A stretch of DNA of 64,000 nucleotides from Teredinibacter franksiae (GCF_014218805.1 NZ_JACJUV010000004.1:1-64000); one strand, 5' to 3'. Shown: positions 17,401-26,161, counted from the first letter of the stretch. Made by a program: numbers and translations. Notes: generated from the letters alone by a model not told the origin.

Positions 17401-18006
17401 TTCTCAGTTGTTATCCGCGACTTTAAGCAATCACATCCAGACTTTGAATACGAGCTGGGTAAAGACCGCGGAATCGTCTCAACTGAGCTTGGGTTGGACG
17501 GTAAGCCCGTATATGCCCATGGTGATCAGGGAACCCGAACAACCACGGGTAGTTCGAACTTTAATCAGTGGTATAACGATGTCGATGGCGTGAACTTACG
17601 TATTCCTATGAGCTTTGACATGAAGCGTTCGGGTAATACGGATGTCTGGACATTTGAAGACACCTCGTTCTTCCCCATTGACGATCAGGGCTGGGGTAAC
17701 TCTCGACGCATGCCCCACAACTATCACTTCACCCTCGAGACACACCTGATGTTTGATTATACGGGTGGCGAGGAGTTTACCTTCCGTGGCGATGATGACC
17801 TCTGGTTATATATCAATGGCGTGCGAGTTATCGATATTGGTGGTGTTCACGGAGCTGAGGAACAAACTATCCGTTTGGATGAGCTGGCTCAATCCATCGG
17901 TATCCAGGTGGGTGGACGCTACGATTTTGATTTGTTCTTTGCAGAGCGTCATACCGTAGAGTCAAACTTTATGTTCCAAACAAGCATTAAACTGGTTTGC
18001 GAATGA
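14440..18006 (+). CDS. Large surface lipoprotein: TolB-like propeller, PT linker, three PKD domains, fibro-slime domain
   Basis: A 1188-residue lipoprotein; the lipobox VAAC places the acylated Cys at residue 24. Residues ~60-525 look like a TolB-type beta-propeller (VVFSSDRAAGNPN, ILQLTYGNYHDIQPTSLTDG). Residues ~530-695 are a Pro-Thr-Glu-Val linker. Residues ~697-973 hold three PKD domains, each with LDGSGS(Y/N)DADGD. Residues ~977-1188 match the fibro-slime, PA14-like domain (FTFRGDDDLWLYINGVRVID, GGVHG, then FDLFFAERH). Fibro-slime domains are known from Fibrobacter adhesion proteins and myxobacteria. The gene lies 420 bp after the machine operon. The propeller, linker and glycan-binding-like end suggest an extracellular adhesin or slime component. 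Confidence 0.85.
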   Translation: MYQNIRSQISRIALLSTVLTVAACGGSGDEQAAATVSAVQNSITTDTPFLFVERNTEQSVAQNQQKLTASLYDSAQSPLDVYSPYEFSPGAKLVRRSSLDVNGVNDELLNDYFGSSDYDVKDLSVSYDGALVLFAAHGPDNHPTDFSWNIYEYAFESNSVRRVIEDVVVANSGEDTNPAYTLEGVIVFSSDRAAGNPNHPAVDDVEKTSPDEDCYKVGANEKPSLLHSMSEEGETILQLTYGNYHDIQPTSLTDGRVAFLRWSRSYELLPQCGTTTGLSKPTADTLFQSDYPDGITAPSDWENGEICAFAQATPFGSVIATNHYTLLRISADGSGLEQLYETVDTHASDESMLHLQDLIQSENGRLVTLLKHRYNQFLGGNLMELAEPTRTASGTIFSNMAMKPVISDDVSLFPNQVSVAGWYSAVSPYRDGSSRILVSWSQCTTTAKGVSDFCASDDESADLDNAYGIWMYDPANDSRLPIVRAKAGMQYTELAISQPHQGNDFPFEPYDTAYRPDTDDSRIICDDPGVVVTPEPSYEPTAEPTLEPTLLPTAAPTEGPNTPPTAPPVVVPTVIPTVAPTITPTGAPTITPTVVPTVTPTSGPTVIPLPTPTPVPTVTPSVAPSVEPTVEPTVEPTVAPTVEPTVEPTVAPTVEPTVEPTAEPTAEPTVEPTAEPTVEPTVEPTVEPTVEPSPENIVPVADAGIDQSAQPGDQVTLDGSGSNDADGDSLTYIWRLVSGPSEPELMNGNPVQPQFVALDEGAYTFELIVNDGTDDSLPDTVIINADNSVPVADAGEDQSVSAGELAQLDGSGSYDADGDALIYNWVVVSVPAGSAATLTDAESITPEINIDVAGRYVFQLIVNDGLVNSEPDTVELATTNVRPIADAGVDAFTYAAREVTLDGSGSYDADGDSLEYSWSVVSEPTGSTADFDMGNAVTPSFTASHSGIYVLQLIVSDGTQDSLPDTVSITVEEGGQCSTSSAENTRSFSVVIRDFKQSHPDFEYELGKDRGIVSTELGLDGKPVYAHGDQGTRTTTGSSNFNQWYNDVDGVNLRIPMSFDMKRSGNTDVWTFEDTSFFPIDDQGWGNSRRMPHNYHFTLETHLMFDYTGGEEFTFRGDDDLWLYINGVRVIDIGGVHGAEEQTIRLDELAQSIGIQVGGRYDFDLFFAERHTVESNFMFQTSIKLVCE
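16318..16512 (+). repeat. 12-bp tandem repeats coding the Pro-Thr linker
   Basis: Units close to CCAACYGTTGAA (Pro-Thr-Val-Glu) are repeated about 16 times, with GCG (Ala) and GCT variants. The less regular PT-rich coding stretch begins at about 16030. The repeats generate long open frames on the opposite strand which are not genes. Slippage here would change linker length without changing frame. Confidence 0.85.
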
Positions 18007-18096
18007 TACTCACCCATAAGAACGACATGGCAGTGATTATCGGCTAATAGCAGCAGAGGTCGTTTTGTAAATTAGCCGTTGTTAAGGCCCCGAGAT

Positions 18097-18128
18097 AAAA
18101 GCGCAGCTCTAAGAGCTGCGCTTTTTTT
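18097..18128 (+). terminator. Rho-independent terminator after the fibro-slime gene
   Basis: GCGCAGCT (18101-18108) and AGCTGCGC (18114-18121) form a strong stem with loop CTAAG, preceded by AAAA and followed by seven T residues. It closes the fibro-slime transcript before the HD-GYP gene. Confidence 0.9.
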
Positions 18129-18238
18129 ATGGGTTGTTGTTCAGCACGCCAAAAGTTCAATCCAAATTATTTCTACACACCTATACTGAATAGAGCCGTC
18201 ATAGTCGCCATTATATTTGAGGTGTCCTAAAGATAATT

Positions 18239-19486
18239 ATGAGTACCAGCCGCCGAACACGGGTTATTAGCCTCAATCAACTTACCTTGGGTATGTTCGT
18301 AGTTAAACTCGATATACCTTGGGTCGACAGTCCGTTTATGAAGCACACGCGACTGATTAAAAATGCAACGGACATCGGCAAGCTTAGAGAAGCGGGTGTC
18401 AAAAAGCTTGTCATTGATTTAGAGAAAGGCCTTTCACCCACTGATGAACCTATAGCGCCAGAGGCGAGCGGTGATGGTTGCGGCGATAGAGTGAATAACA
18501 CAGTACAAATAGAGGCCTTAAGTCATCCCAATTATCAGATTCAATTCGATAAAGAGCTGGGGCGCGCTTTTAAAATACGCGCTCAAATACACAACACTGT
18601 AAGTCGGCTTCACAAAAAGCTTGAACACGGGCACCCCGTGGATACGAAAGATTTGTCGCCGCTTGTTGATGAAGCGGTTGATAGTCTAGAGCGTAATAAT
18701 CAGGCTCTACTCAATCTCGTTCACCTAAGTCGAAAATCACAAAAGTTAGTCGGTCATTCCTTCAGTACATTTTGTTTATCACTTAACGTCGCCGTAACGC
18801 TTGGGGTACCCGAACAGGAGCGCGCAGACCTAGGTGTAGCGACGCTATTACACGATAGCGGTTGGTTACAGTTACCGTTGCATTTAATGGGCAAACGAAC
18901 ACCTTACTCTGAGACAGAGAAAAAGCTGGTGCGTGGCCATTTGAACAATGGTCTCAAGATTCTCGCTGAATCGCAGCTGTCTAAGTTAGCTACTCGAATA
19001 ATAGCGGAGCATCATGAATTGTTGGATGGTAGCGGTTATCCGAACGGTTTACACGGAAGCGCTATACATAGAGCTTCGAAAATTTTGGCAGTAGTAGATT
19101 ATTACGATGAGTCGGTTCATCAATTACAGGATAAGCCTGGCATGCTACCAACCAATGTGCTGCGTATTTTGTACAGGCGGGCACTACAGAATAAATACGA
19201 TGCAGAAGTCGTAGCAGCGTTGATAAATATCCTTGGCGTTTACCCTGTTACCAGTGCCGTTGAGCTTGATACTGGCGAAAAAGCCGTTGTAGAACAGGTT
19301 TTCACTGAAGCCCATCTTGAGCCCGTCATCAGAATTGTATACGGAGAGGATGGCAAGTTACTGCGAGCTCCTGTAGTGGTCGATATGCGCGAGGCGAAAA
19401 CGCGAAAAATCCAGCGTATGCTTGAGCCTGGAAACCCAAAAGACGATCCTGAACGTAAATTGTTCGCGGTATTCGAGCAAGGATAG
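18239..19486 (+). CDS. DUF3391 + HD-GYP domain protein (c-di-GMP phosphodiesterase family)
   Basis: A 415-residue cytoplasmic protein. Residues 1-65 are DUF3391 (LNQLTLGMFVVKLDIPW). Residues ~165-300 are an HD-GYP domain, a family that hydrolyses cyclic di-GMP. The metal-site residues are present: H173, H205-D206, H233, HHE 258-260, DGSGYP 263-268 and D287. The usual HDxGK reads HDSGW, so the family Lys is Trp. A C-terminal ~100 residues follow the catalytic domain. The histidine-kinase gene starts 5 bp later, so the two form an operon. Activity is likely but the Lys change should be tested. Confidence 0.88.
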   Translation: MSTSRRTRVISLNQLTLGMFVVKLDIPWVDSPFMKHTRLIKNATDIGKLREAGVKKLVIDLEKGLSPTDEPIAPEASGDGCGDRVNNTVQIEALSHPNYQIQFDKELGRAFKIRAQIHNTVSRLHKKLEHGHPVDTKDLSPLVDEAVDSLERNNQALLNLVHLSRKSQKLVGHSFSTFCLSLNVAVTLGVPEQERADLGVATLLHDSGWLQLPLHLMGKRTPYSETEKKLVRGHLNNGLKILAESQLSKLATRIIAEHHELLDGSGYPNGLHGSAIHRASKILAVVDYYDESVHQLQDKPGMLPTNVLRILYRRALQNKYDAEVVAALINILGVYPVTSAVELDTGEKAVVEQVFTEAHLEPVIRIVYGEDGKLLRAPVVVDMREAKTRKIQRMLEPGNPKDDPERKLFAVFEQG

Positions 19487-19491
19487 AACAG

Positions 19492-20925
19492 TTGAATGTA
19501 GAAGCTTTGGTTAACGAGTATCAATTGTGGTTAGAGCAATGGCCTGATGGCCTTGTGGCTCTTGATGTGGATGGCATAATTTTGTGGGTTTCTCCATTGG
19601 CTTGCACGATATTAGGCTGGAAGCCCAACGACCTAATTGGTTTGAGAGCCCACGAAATCTTATGTGTTGAAACCCGAGAGCTAGATCACGATTTATGCAG
19701 CTGTCCATTAACGAATACTCAGGAAATCACCGGCCGAAGCAGTAGCGGTATGCAGTCAACTTATTGGTTAGGGAATAACGGCGAGTTCATCAACGTAGAT
19801 TATCGTGTTACCGCTTTTTTGGGCGCTGAATCAACATGCTTCCTTTTGCACTTTCAAGAGACGTGTCAACAGCAACATAATTTTTCCGAGCTGGAAAAGT
19901 TTGCCAGTTTTGTTGAGCAGAACCCTGCAGCAATTGCTGAATTTGATTTTGAAGGGCAGATGTTGTTCGGAAATGCTGCCATGCAAGAGCTGCTGTTACG
20001 TTACGGTTTTGACGACGTAGGTAGAGGCATGATATTTCCGCACGATTTGAATAGAGTGTGCCGTCAGTGCTGCATAGAAGATAAAAGCGTTACCCATATA
20101 GAAGTACAAGTTGGTGAAGAATGGTATAGCTGGCATTTCTATCCGGTCGCAGACACAGCTGAAAAAACGGCTATTGGTTACGTATTTGATGCTACAGCAC
20201 TGAAGAGGGCGGAAGAAGAAGCCAAGATAACCCAGGCTGAAGCTCGGCGTGATTTTTACGCAAAAATGATGCATGAATTGCGTACGCCGCTAAATGCTAT
20301 TGTTGGGTATTCAGATCTAGTATTAGCACGTTCCGCTGACAACCTTGGGGAAAGAGATGTTCGGGCTCTAAGGGGGATAAAAATGGGCGGCATCCAATTA
20401 AATGAATTGATCTCAGACACGCTGGATATTTCTAAGATCGAAGCGGGAAGAATGACGGTGGACGAAGAAGTTTTTCATTTGTTCGAAGTTTTTGATGATA
20501 TTGAGGAGCAGCTCCGCTATCTAGCCGAAACAAAACGTCTAGAGTATGTGGTTCATTGTGACCGAACGATTGAAATCAAAAGCGATAAACAAAAAGTACG
20601 TCAAATACTGCTTAATCTTATTTCTAACGCTATTAAATATACAAAGAAGGGTTCGGTTTTCGTCGAAGCTAGAAAAAGTAGCGGGGGAGACACTGTATTG
20701 ATGGCGGTAAGGGATACCGGTGTTGGTATACCGCCGGAGCAGTTGGATAGTTTGTTTCAGGCGTACCAGAGGGTGCGTGAAAGTCAAAACAGGGGTATAC
20801 AGGGAACCGGATTAGGTCTGGCGCTGGTAAGTGAATTAACAGCAGCGTTAGGGGGGAAAGTAGATGTGCAGAGCGAGTATGGGGAGGGAAGTACCTTCAT
20901 AGTCGCTCTGCCATTGCAGTACTAG
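19492..20925 (+). CDS. Soluble PAS-domain sensor histidine kinase
   Basis: A 477-residue kinase with no TM helix. Two PAS-like domains (about residues 12-120 and 130-240) carry several Cys residues (DLCSCPL, VCRQCC) that could bind metal or sense redox. HisKA has the phospho-acceptor H261 in [18 protein letters not shown]. The HATPase has N379 (NLISNAIKY), G1 DTGVGI and G2 GTGLGLAL. No receiver domain is present. The start is TTG 19492, preceded at eight bases by AAGGA; no in-frame ATG or GTG fits. It is coupled to the HD-GYP gene. Its stop overlaps the stop of ppnP on the other strand. Confidence 0.88.
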   Translation: MNVEALVNEYQLWLEQWPDGLVALDVDGIILWVSPLACTILGWKPNDLIGLRAHEILCVETRELDHDLCSCPLTNTQEITGRSSSGMQSTYWLGNNGEFINVDYRVTAFLGAESTCFLLHFQETCQQQHNFSELEKFASFVEQNPAAIAEFDFEGQMLFGNAAMQELLLRYGFDDVGRGMIFPHDLNRVCRQCCIEDKSVTHIEVQVGEEWYSWHFYPVADTAEKTAIGYVFDATALKRAEEEAKITQAEARRDFYAKMMHELRTPLNAIVGYSDLVLARSADNLGERDVRALRGIKMGGIQLNELISDTLDISKIEAGRMTVDEEVFHLFEVFDDIEEQLRYLAETKRLEYVVHCDRTIEIKSDKQKVRQILLNLISNAIKYTKKGSVFVEARKSSGGDTVLMAVRDTGVGIPPEQLDSLFQAYQRVRESQNRGIQGTGLGLALVSELTAALGGKVDVQSEYGEGSTFIVALPLQY

Positions 20926-21206
20926 CGGTCGTACTGGCACAGGTAAGCGGTATCAACGCTTACTTTCAAATCGAAGCTTAAATTGGCTGCAATTTCAAAG
21001 GTTTGTCCTGAAATAAAGGTCTGCCAGTCGTCGCGCCCAGGCAGCTTAACGATTAATTCGCCGCTAACGACAGTCATTACTTCACGACAATCTGTGCCGA
21101 AAGTGTACTCGCCAGCGGCCATTACACCAACTGTCGCAGGCAGGGAGGTCGTCTGGAAGCCAATAGACTTTACCTTTCCGTCAAAATATTCGTTTACATC
21201 TAACAT
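20922..21206 (-). CDS. ppnP: Pyrimidine/purine nucleoside phosphorylase PpnP
   Basis: A 94-residue cupin of the PpnP (YaiE, DUF1255) family, which cleaves nucleosides with phosphate in nucleotide salvage. Family features are [14 protein letters not shown] at the start, [12 protein letters not shown], and the C-terminal [13 protein letters not shown]...YLCQY. Length matches the E. coli protein. The ATG at 21206 is preceded by GGAGGA; the longer frame to 21308 has no such support. The gene ends against the kinase stop and appears to be monocistronic. Confidence 0.92.
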   Translation of the reverse strand: MLDVNEYFDGKVKSIGFQTTSLPATVGVMAAGEYTFGTDCREVMTVVSGELIVKLPGRDDWQTFISGQTFEIAANLSFDLKVSVDTAYLCQYDR

Positions 21207-21234
21207 ATATTTTCCTCCGTAAATTGGCCGCGGA

Positions 21235-21519
21235 TTATAGCGGTGTTTGCTCTTTATGCCCATCATTGTTGAACTGAAGTTCGTAGGCGAAGGCGAGTAT
21301 GTGTGCAACCGCTATATACAGTTGTTCAGGAATGTTGTCTCCTAATTCGAGACTGCTTAGTAGGTCGACTAGGGGGGCGTTATCACACAGGGGTACACCG
21401 CACTCCTGGGCAATGCGAATAATCTCCTCGGCCTGAGCACCTTCACCTTTTGCCGATATCGTTGGTGCTTGCTTGCCATCATAGAAGAGGGCGACGGCCT
21501 TGGTTGCGTCTTCATTCAT
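21235..21519 (-). CDS. FlhB C-terminal-domain-like protein
   Basis: A 94-residue protein matching only the cytoplasmic C-terminal domain of FlhB/YscU ([21 protein letters not shown], then [38 protein letters not shown]). The NPTH autocleavage site and membrane helices of true FlhB are absent. It overlaps the fliK-like gene by ATGA. Such short FlhB-like proteins are known beside fliK-like genes; the pair suggests control of a flagellar or type III export substrate switch, which is inferred. Confidence 0.82.
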   Translation of the reverse strand: MNEDATKAVALFYDGKQAPTISAKGEGAQAEEIIRIAQECGVPLCDNAPLVDLLSSLELGDNIPEQLYIAVAHILAFAYELQFNNDGHKEQTPL

Positions 21520-23183
21520 GTCCGAATGTCCACTAGGGAATGCTGAATACGTTGTTCGCGTTTTGGTGGTTTTCCGTGCTCTACGGTAATGCTTTCAATA
21601 TCGAGCCCGTCACTTACTAATCGATCTTTTAAACGATCAATTCGGTGGATTGCTCTGTTGGTGAGCCCATCGCTGTCGCACCAGATTTTGGTTTTAACCG
21701 AACTGCCCGATACTGAAATTTCCGCTGCAAGTTTATCAAGGCTATTAAGTTCAACCTCAAGGTATACAAACCACTGACTTTTAGTGTCCGAAGATTTCCG
21801 CTCAGAATGTTGTGTATCTTCTTGTTCTTCATGCTTATCGAGGGTTCTGTCTTCGAACATTAGGCTGACAGGCATAATTTGTTCTTGTACTTTTAGTGAA
21901 AAATCAAATGCAGAGTTTTGCTGTGCGGGTGCGCCATCATTCACAATGGCTAGTAGCTTCTGCAATTGCTGGGATGATATGTGTGCTATACCCAATGCTG
22001 CAGCTGCAGCAACTAATCGTGCAACCTGTTGTCGTATTTCGCCCATTTTTTGAGGGCCAGCAAGCTGTCCGCGAGCGAGGTTTGATAAAGTGCTAACCAG
22101 TGACTCGGTCATGCGAATATGCGTTGCCGCAGAGCTAAGTAACCGCTGAATAGTCGCGTTAGTCGATGATTTTTCGGAAGAAGCGCGGGCGGCATTTAGC
22201 TGAACCTCTCCTGTAGCCTTGAAAGCACTGTCTAATGTCTGTAGTAGCAGTGTTTTTTTATCTGTTGTGATGTTTGCAGGGGAGGCTTTAATGTTATTGA
22301 TACTGCTGGTGCTCGCAGTGTTTGAAAAAGACGGCGCGCCCTTTATAGAAAGATTATTCGTTGTTAAATTTTTCTGAAGTTTTGCTTCAAGAAATACACC
22401 GCTGTTGTTTATTGCCGTTTTGATATGGTTAGCATGCAAAGGTTGGTTAGCCTTTGTGGTATTTGGTGTTATTTTTGTTAACAGCGAAAGTAGATTTTGG
22501 TCGATTAAAGCATAACGTGTTTTCGCTGGTAATACCTCTAGCTTTAAAAGCAGCGTTTGTATGATAGAGTCGCTTCTAGCCGCGCTCTGTTTATACGGTA
22601 GGTATTGACGCATCCCTGATTCGATTAACTGCTTTGGCGTTTGCCGATTGTCGACAATGTTAATGTTGTTGTTGATGCCTGTTTTTGCGGTAGTGTGTTT
22701 TGTAACTGGATCAGTAGAATTTATGCCCTCTGTCGCTATCGACAAGTTACCTCCGCTCAATACACGCGCGGTAATTGTGGTATTTGGAGGGATCTGAAGC
22801 GCACTTAATAGTTGTAAAGTGGCGGGCAGCATTACCGGGGTTTTAGGCGCGGAGAGTGATAGTGCTGATGGGAGATTAGCGCCTGCGGGAAGCTTCGTAG
22901 GGGCGATAGTGGTATTCAGCAGAAACAACCGAGGCGCTTTAAGTAGCTGCGCAAGCTTTTGTTGCGCAGCATTATCGCCTCTGTTTGTTGGCTTTAATTC
23001 ACCTGCGAGTTGTTTTATAAGCGCCTGTCGTTCGGCTTCTTGAAGTAAGGTGGCTTTTTGAATCGTGGCTGTTATCTTGGTGTTAACAAGCGTTTCGCTC
23101 AGGCCCTCTAAAATCAGCGGTGCATCGCGCGTAGTCGTGGCGCGGGTTGTGTGAAAATGTGATCCAATGGGTGGTAGTTCCAT
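21516..23183 (-). CDS. FliK-like flagellar hook-length control protein
   Basis: A 555-residue protein. The N-terminal ~430 residues are low-complexity (Thr, Asn, Ala, Leu-rich). The C-terminal domain (about 440-530) matches the FliK Flg_hook fold: WFVYLEVELNSLDKLAAEIS, then KTKIWCDSDGLTNRAI. It is translationally coupled to the FlhB-like gene. It runs divergently from ccmA, with 175 bp between. No other flagellar gene is in the window, so this may be an orphan pair that modifies export or a relic of duplication. No clear ribosome site is seen. Confidence 0.8.
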   Translation of the reverse strand: MELPPIGSHFHTTRATTTRDAPLILEGLSETLVNTKITATIQKATLLQEAERQALIKQLAGELKPTNRGDNAAQQKLAQLLKAPRLFLLNTTIAPTKLPAGANLPSALSLSAPKTPVMLPATLQLLSALQIPPNTTITARVLSGGNLSIATEGINSTDPVTKHTTAKTGINNNINIVDNRQTPKQLIESGMRQYLPYKQSAARSDSIIQTLLLKLEVLPAKTRYALIDQNLLSLLTKITPNTTKANQPLHANHIKTAINNSGVFLEAKLQKNLTTNNLSIKGAPSFSNTASTSSINNIKASPANITTDKKTLLLQTLDSAFKATGEVQLNAARASSEKSSTNATIQRLLSSAATHIRMTESLVSTLSNLARGQLAGPQKMGEIRQQVARLVAAAAALGIAHISSQQLQKLLAIVNDGAPAQQNSAFDFSLKVQEQIMPVSLMFEDRTLDKHEEQEDTQHSERKSSDTKSQWFVYLEVELNSLDKLAAEISVSGSSVKTKIWCDSDGLTNRAIHRIDRLKDRLVSDGLDIESITVEHGKPPKREQRIQHSLVDIRT

Positions 23184-23358
23184 GGTAAAAAAGGCAGCTG
23201 TAAAACGAGTTCAAATTGTCTAATAATCGGCCAAAAGATCGAATCCAATACAAAACAATTCCCGTACCGTTATAATAGACCTCTTTTGTGAGAAGGCGTG
23301 GGGCAATGCTTCTTATGCCTGCATATTCACTGCACAATAAGTATTAGGAAATACGCAC

Positions 23359-24039
23359 TTGGGATTTACTCTCTCAATCATCAATATTTCATGCGAACGG
23401 GATGAACGCTTACTGTTTGAAGGGGTAAACGCCGAATTTCGTTCGGGCGATATTGTGCAGTTGGCCGGACCTAATGGTTCAGGTAAAACCACGTTAGCAA
23501 AAATAATTATAGGCATAGTGCCGCACTCTAGTGGCAGTATTGAGTGGCGTGCTTCATCCGCCACTGTGGAATGCCCAACTTTACGAGAAAGTCTGTTGTA
23601 CCTCGGGCATCAACCCGCAGTTAAATCTTCTCTGACCGCGCTGGAAAATTTGCAATGGTATTTTGGCTTGAACGGAGCCAAAGCACCAAGCGCTTCGCCA
23701 CAGGTGTTTGAACGCTCCCTTTTTGAGGGTGCACTGGAGGCCGTTGGGCTTGCTGGTTACGAAGATGTGGCCTGTTATCAAATGTCGGCGGGCCAGCAGC
23801 GGCGGGTGGCGCTTGCGAGGCTCTATCTTAGCCAAGCCCCGATATGGATACTTGACGAGCCCTTCACCGCAATCGACACCAAAGGTGTTACGGCGTTGGA
23901 GCTGTGCATTCAAACCCATGCAAAAAGAGGGGGTTTGGTTCTGTTAACAACGCATCAAACATTGTCCATCGAAGGTGTTAAGCCGCTCAATATTGCCGAT
24001 TACCTACCCACCAGTGAGCAAAGGTCGTTTTATGATTGA
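23359..24039 (+). CDS. ccmA: Heme exporter ATP-binding protein CcmA
   Basis: A 226-residue ABC ATPase of cytochrome c maturation, which powers release of holo-CcmE from CcmC. Walker A is GPNGSGKTT, the signature MSAGQQRRVALARL and Walker B IWILDEP. The start is TTG 23359, eight bases after TAGGAA; no better start exists. The 3' end overlaps ccmB by 8 bp. First gene of the ccm operon. Confidence 0.94.
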   Translation: MGFTLSIINISCERDERLLFEGVNAEFRSGDIVQLAGPNGSGKTTLAKIIIGIVPHSSGSIEWRASSATVECPTLRESLLYLGHQPAVKSSLTALENLQWYFGLNGAKAPSASPQVFERSLFEGALEAVGLAGYEDVACYQMSAGQQRRVALARLYLSQAPIWILDEPFTAIDTKGVTALELCIQTHAKRGGLVLLTTHQTLSIEGVKPLNIADYLPTSEQRSFYD

Positions 24040-24721
24040 ACTTCCGTCATTGGGCAAAATGCTTGCGGCTAGCTTAAGTAGAGAGATAACGCTCGGATTT
24101 AGAAACCATGGCGATATCGCTAACCCAGCCATTTTTTTCCTGAGTATTATTGTCTTTGTACCGCTCGGCATCAGCCCCGAAAGTAGCGTGTTGGCAGGGA
24201 TCGCACCGGGAATGATTTGGATAGTGGCGCTGCTTGCCACTCTATTGTCGTTGGACCGGTTATTTCAAAGTGATTACGAAGACGGCTGTCTTGAGCAAAT
24301 GGTATTAAGTGGTCAGTCTTTGTACTGGCTGGTTATCGCTAAAGTATTTGTTCATTGGTTAATAACCGGGTTGCCACTAACGCTACTTGCGCCGGTACTT
24401 GGTGTGCTCATGGCTTTGCCGGTTGAGGGTTATTATCCCCTTGTGATATCGCTTTTGTTGGGTACCGGCTCGTTAAGTTTAATTGGTGCTATTGGAGCAG
24501 CGCTTACGGTGGCTTTAAGACGCGGCGGGCTGCTATTATCGCTGATCATCATGCCGTTATACGTACCGGTTCTGATCTTTGGTTCGGGCGCTGTAAGAAA
24601 CGCTATAGACGGTTCTCCAATAGGGCCTCTATTGGCTATATTGGGTGCTTTTTTAGCCGTTTCATTGCTGTTGGCGCCATTGGCGGCCGCAGGCGCCCTT
24701 AAGATTGGGCTGGATCATTAA
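24032..24721 (+). CDS. ccmB: Heme exporter permease CcmB
   Basis: A 229-residue inner-membrane protein with six hydrophobic helices, the permease partner of CcmA. Family features are the N-terminal REITLGFRN and LDRLFQSDYEDGCLEQMVLSG. ATG 24032 inside the end of ccmA is chosen; AAAGG stands upstream. The longer frame from 23975 is a reading-frame extension into ccmA. Confidence 0.93.
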   Translation: MIELPSLGKMLAASLSREITLGFRNHGDIANPAIFFLSIIVFVPLGISPESSVLAGIAPGMIWIVALLATLLSLDRLFQSDYEDGCLEQMVLSGQSLYWLVIAKVFVHWLITGLPLTLLAPVLGVLMALPVEGYYPLVISLLLGTGSLSLIGAIGAALTVALRRGGLLLSLIIMPLYVPVLIFGSGAVRNAIDGSPIGPLLAILGAFLAVSLLLAPLAAAGALKIGLDH

Positions 24722-24742
24722 AGGTCGAAAAGAGGGTTATTT

Positions 24743-25486
24743 GTGAGTTGGCAGTGGTTTCATAGATTAGGATCTCCACGTTGGTTTTACGAGAAAACCA
24801 GCCCTTGGATGCCGTGGTTGGCAGCCATTGCACTCATCATGTTTGTAGTAGGCTGTACCTGGGGATTAGCGTTTGCGCCTATCCATTCGCAGCAGGGTAA
24901 CAGCTACCGCATAATCTATATTCACGTACCCTCATCGTTTCTTGCCATGGCGGGTTATTACATAATGGCCATTAGTGGTGCAGTGGGCTTAATATGGCGT
25001 ATTAAACTCTCTTATATGGTGATGAAGTGCGCGGCTCCTGTTGGTGCTGTGTTAACTTTTATATCATTGTTCTCGGGTGCCATCTGGGGCAAGCCTACCT
25101 GGGGCACTTGGTGGGAGTGGGACGCTCGATTAACCTCCATGCTAGTGCTGTTTTTTTTATACCTCGGTATGATTGCGTTACAAGGCGCCTATCGAAATCA
25201 AGATACAGCCGATAAAACCAGCGCCATTCTCGCGTTGGTTGGTATGGTAAATGTCCCCATTATCTATAAGTCGGTTGATTGGTGGTACACATTGCATCAA
25301 CCAGCCACGCTAAAACTGCTAGAAAAATCTACGATTCACCCGAGCATGGCTTACCCTCTTATATGGATGATTCTAACTTTCTATCTTACCTATGCCTTGA
25401 TATTACTACTCCATACGCGGGTAGAGATTCTTCAGCGTGAGAAGAGAACTCGCTGGGTGCAGGAATTAGTGAAGGAGGCCGATTAA
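24743..25486 (+). CDS. ccmC: Heme ABC transporter / heme handling protein CcmC
   Basis: A 247-residue six-helix membrane protein that attaches heme to CcmE. The tryptophan-rich WWD motif GKPTWGTWWEWDARLTSML is present, with heme-ligand histidines in IYIHVPSSF and ILHQ-region equivalents (WWYTLHQPATLK). The start is GTG 24743 after AGAGGG. It follows ccmB by 21 bp and precedes ccmD by 2 bp. Confidence 0.95.
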   Translation: MSWQWFHRLGSPRWFYEKTSPWMPWLAAIALIMFVVGCTWGLAFAPIHSQQGNSYRIIYIHVPSSFLAMAGYYIMAISGAVGLIWRIKLSYMVMKCAAPVGAVLTFISLFSGAIWGKPTWGTWWEWDARLTSMLVLFFLYLGMIALQGAYRNQDTADKTSAILALVGMVNVPIIYKSVDWWYTLHQPATLKLLEKSTIHPSMAYPLIWMILTFYLTYALILLLHTRVEILQREKRTRWVQELVKEAD

Positions 25487-25488
25487 AC

Positions 25489-25689
25489 ATGTCATTGTCT
25501 TTTCAGTTCGCCGACTTTCAAGCGTTTATTGCTATGGGCGGCCATGGGATTTATGTATGGCTGTGTTACGGCATTGTTATCACCGGGCTGCTAGGCCTTG
25601 TTATTGCACCGGTAATTAATCGCAAAAAATTCATTAAATCTCAACAATCAATATTGCGTCGTCAGGCTTCGCAAAATCAGGCTCATTAA
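25489..25689 (+). CDS. ccmD: Heme exporter protein CcmD
   Basis: A 66-residue single-helix protein (FQAFIAMGGHGIYVWLCYGIV) that stabilises the CcmABC-CcmE complex. The motif FxAFxxMGGHGxYVW is typical. The C-terminal tail is basic. ATG 25489 follows AGGAGG at about 25473. It is 1 bp ahead of ccmE. Confidence 0.92.
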   Translation: MSLSFQFADFQAFIAMGGHGIYVWLCYGIVITGLLGLVIAPVINRKKFIKSQQSILRRQASQNQAH

Positions 25690-25690
25690 A

Positions 25691-26161
25691 ATGATGCACC
25701 CGAAACGTAAGCAGCGCCTAATACTTGTTATTTTTGTTGTTGTTCTTAGTTCTCTAGCCATTGGTTTAACCCTTTATGCGCTACGAGAAAATTTGAACTT
25801 ATTTTACCCGCCTTCTGCAATAGTAGAGGGCAAGGCTCCTGCAGGTAAAACAATTCGCGGTGGAGGTTGTGTAGTACCGGGTTCTATAATGCGTTCTAAA
25901 GATAGTTTGCAAGTGGATTTCGATATAACAGATGGAATGGCGGAGGTTCGCGTGGTTTTTCATGGCATTCTTCCAGACTTATTTGCAGAGGGTGAGGCCG
26001 CCGTAGTTACCGGTATGCTCAATAGCGATGGTATTTTCGAAGCGGATAAAGTACTGGCAAAACATGATGAAAATTATATGCCGCCAGAAGTTTCCGAAAC
26101 AGTTAAAACAACAGGGGAAGGCCATACGGCAACCTGTGAGGCGGTAAAGTATGATTCCTGA
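25691..26161 (+). CDS. ccmE: Heme chaperone CcmE
   Basis: A 156-residue membrane-anchored periplasmic heme chaperone. A basic N-terminus and one TM helix (residues ~10-30) precede an OB-fold. The heme-binding His125 and Tyr129 are in AKHDENYMP. ATG 25694 is an equally possible start. The stop overlaps ccmF by 11 bp, in line with tight operon coupling. Confidence 0.95.
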   Translation: MMHPKRKQRLILVIFVVVLSSLAIGLTLYALRENLNLFYPPSAIVEGKAPAGKTIRGGGCVVPGSIMRSKDSLQVDFDITDGMAEVRVVFHGILPDLFAEGEAAVVTGMLNSDGIFEADKVLAKHDENYMPPEVSETVKTTGEGHTATCEAVKYDS

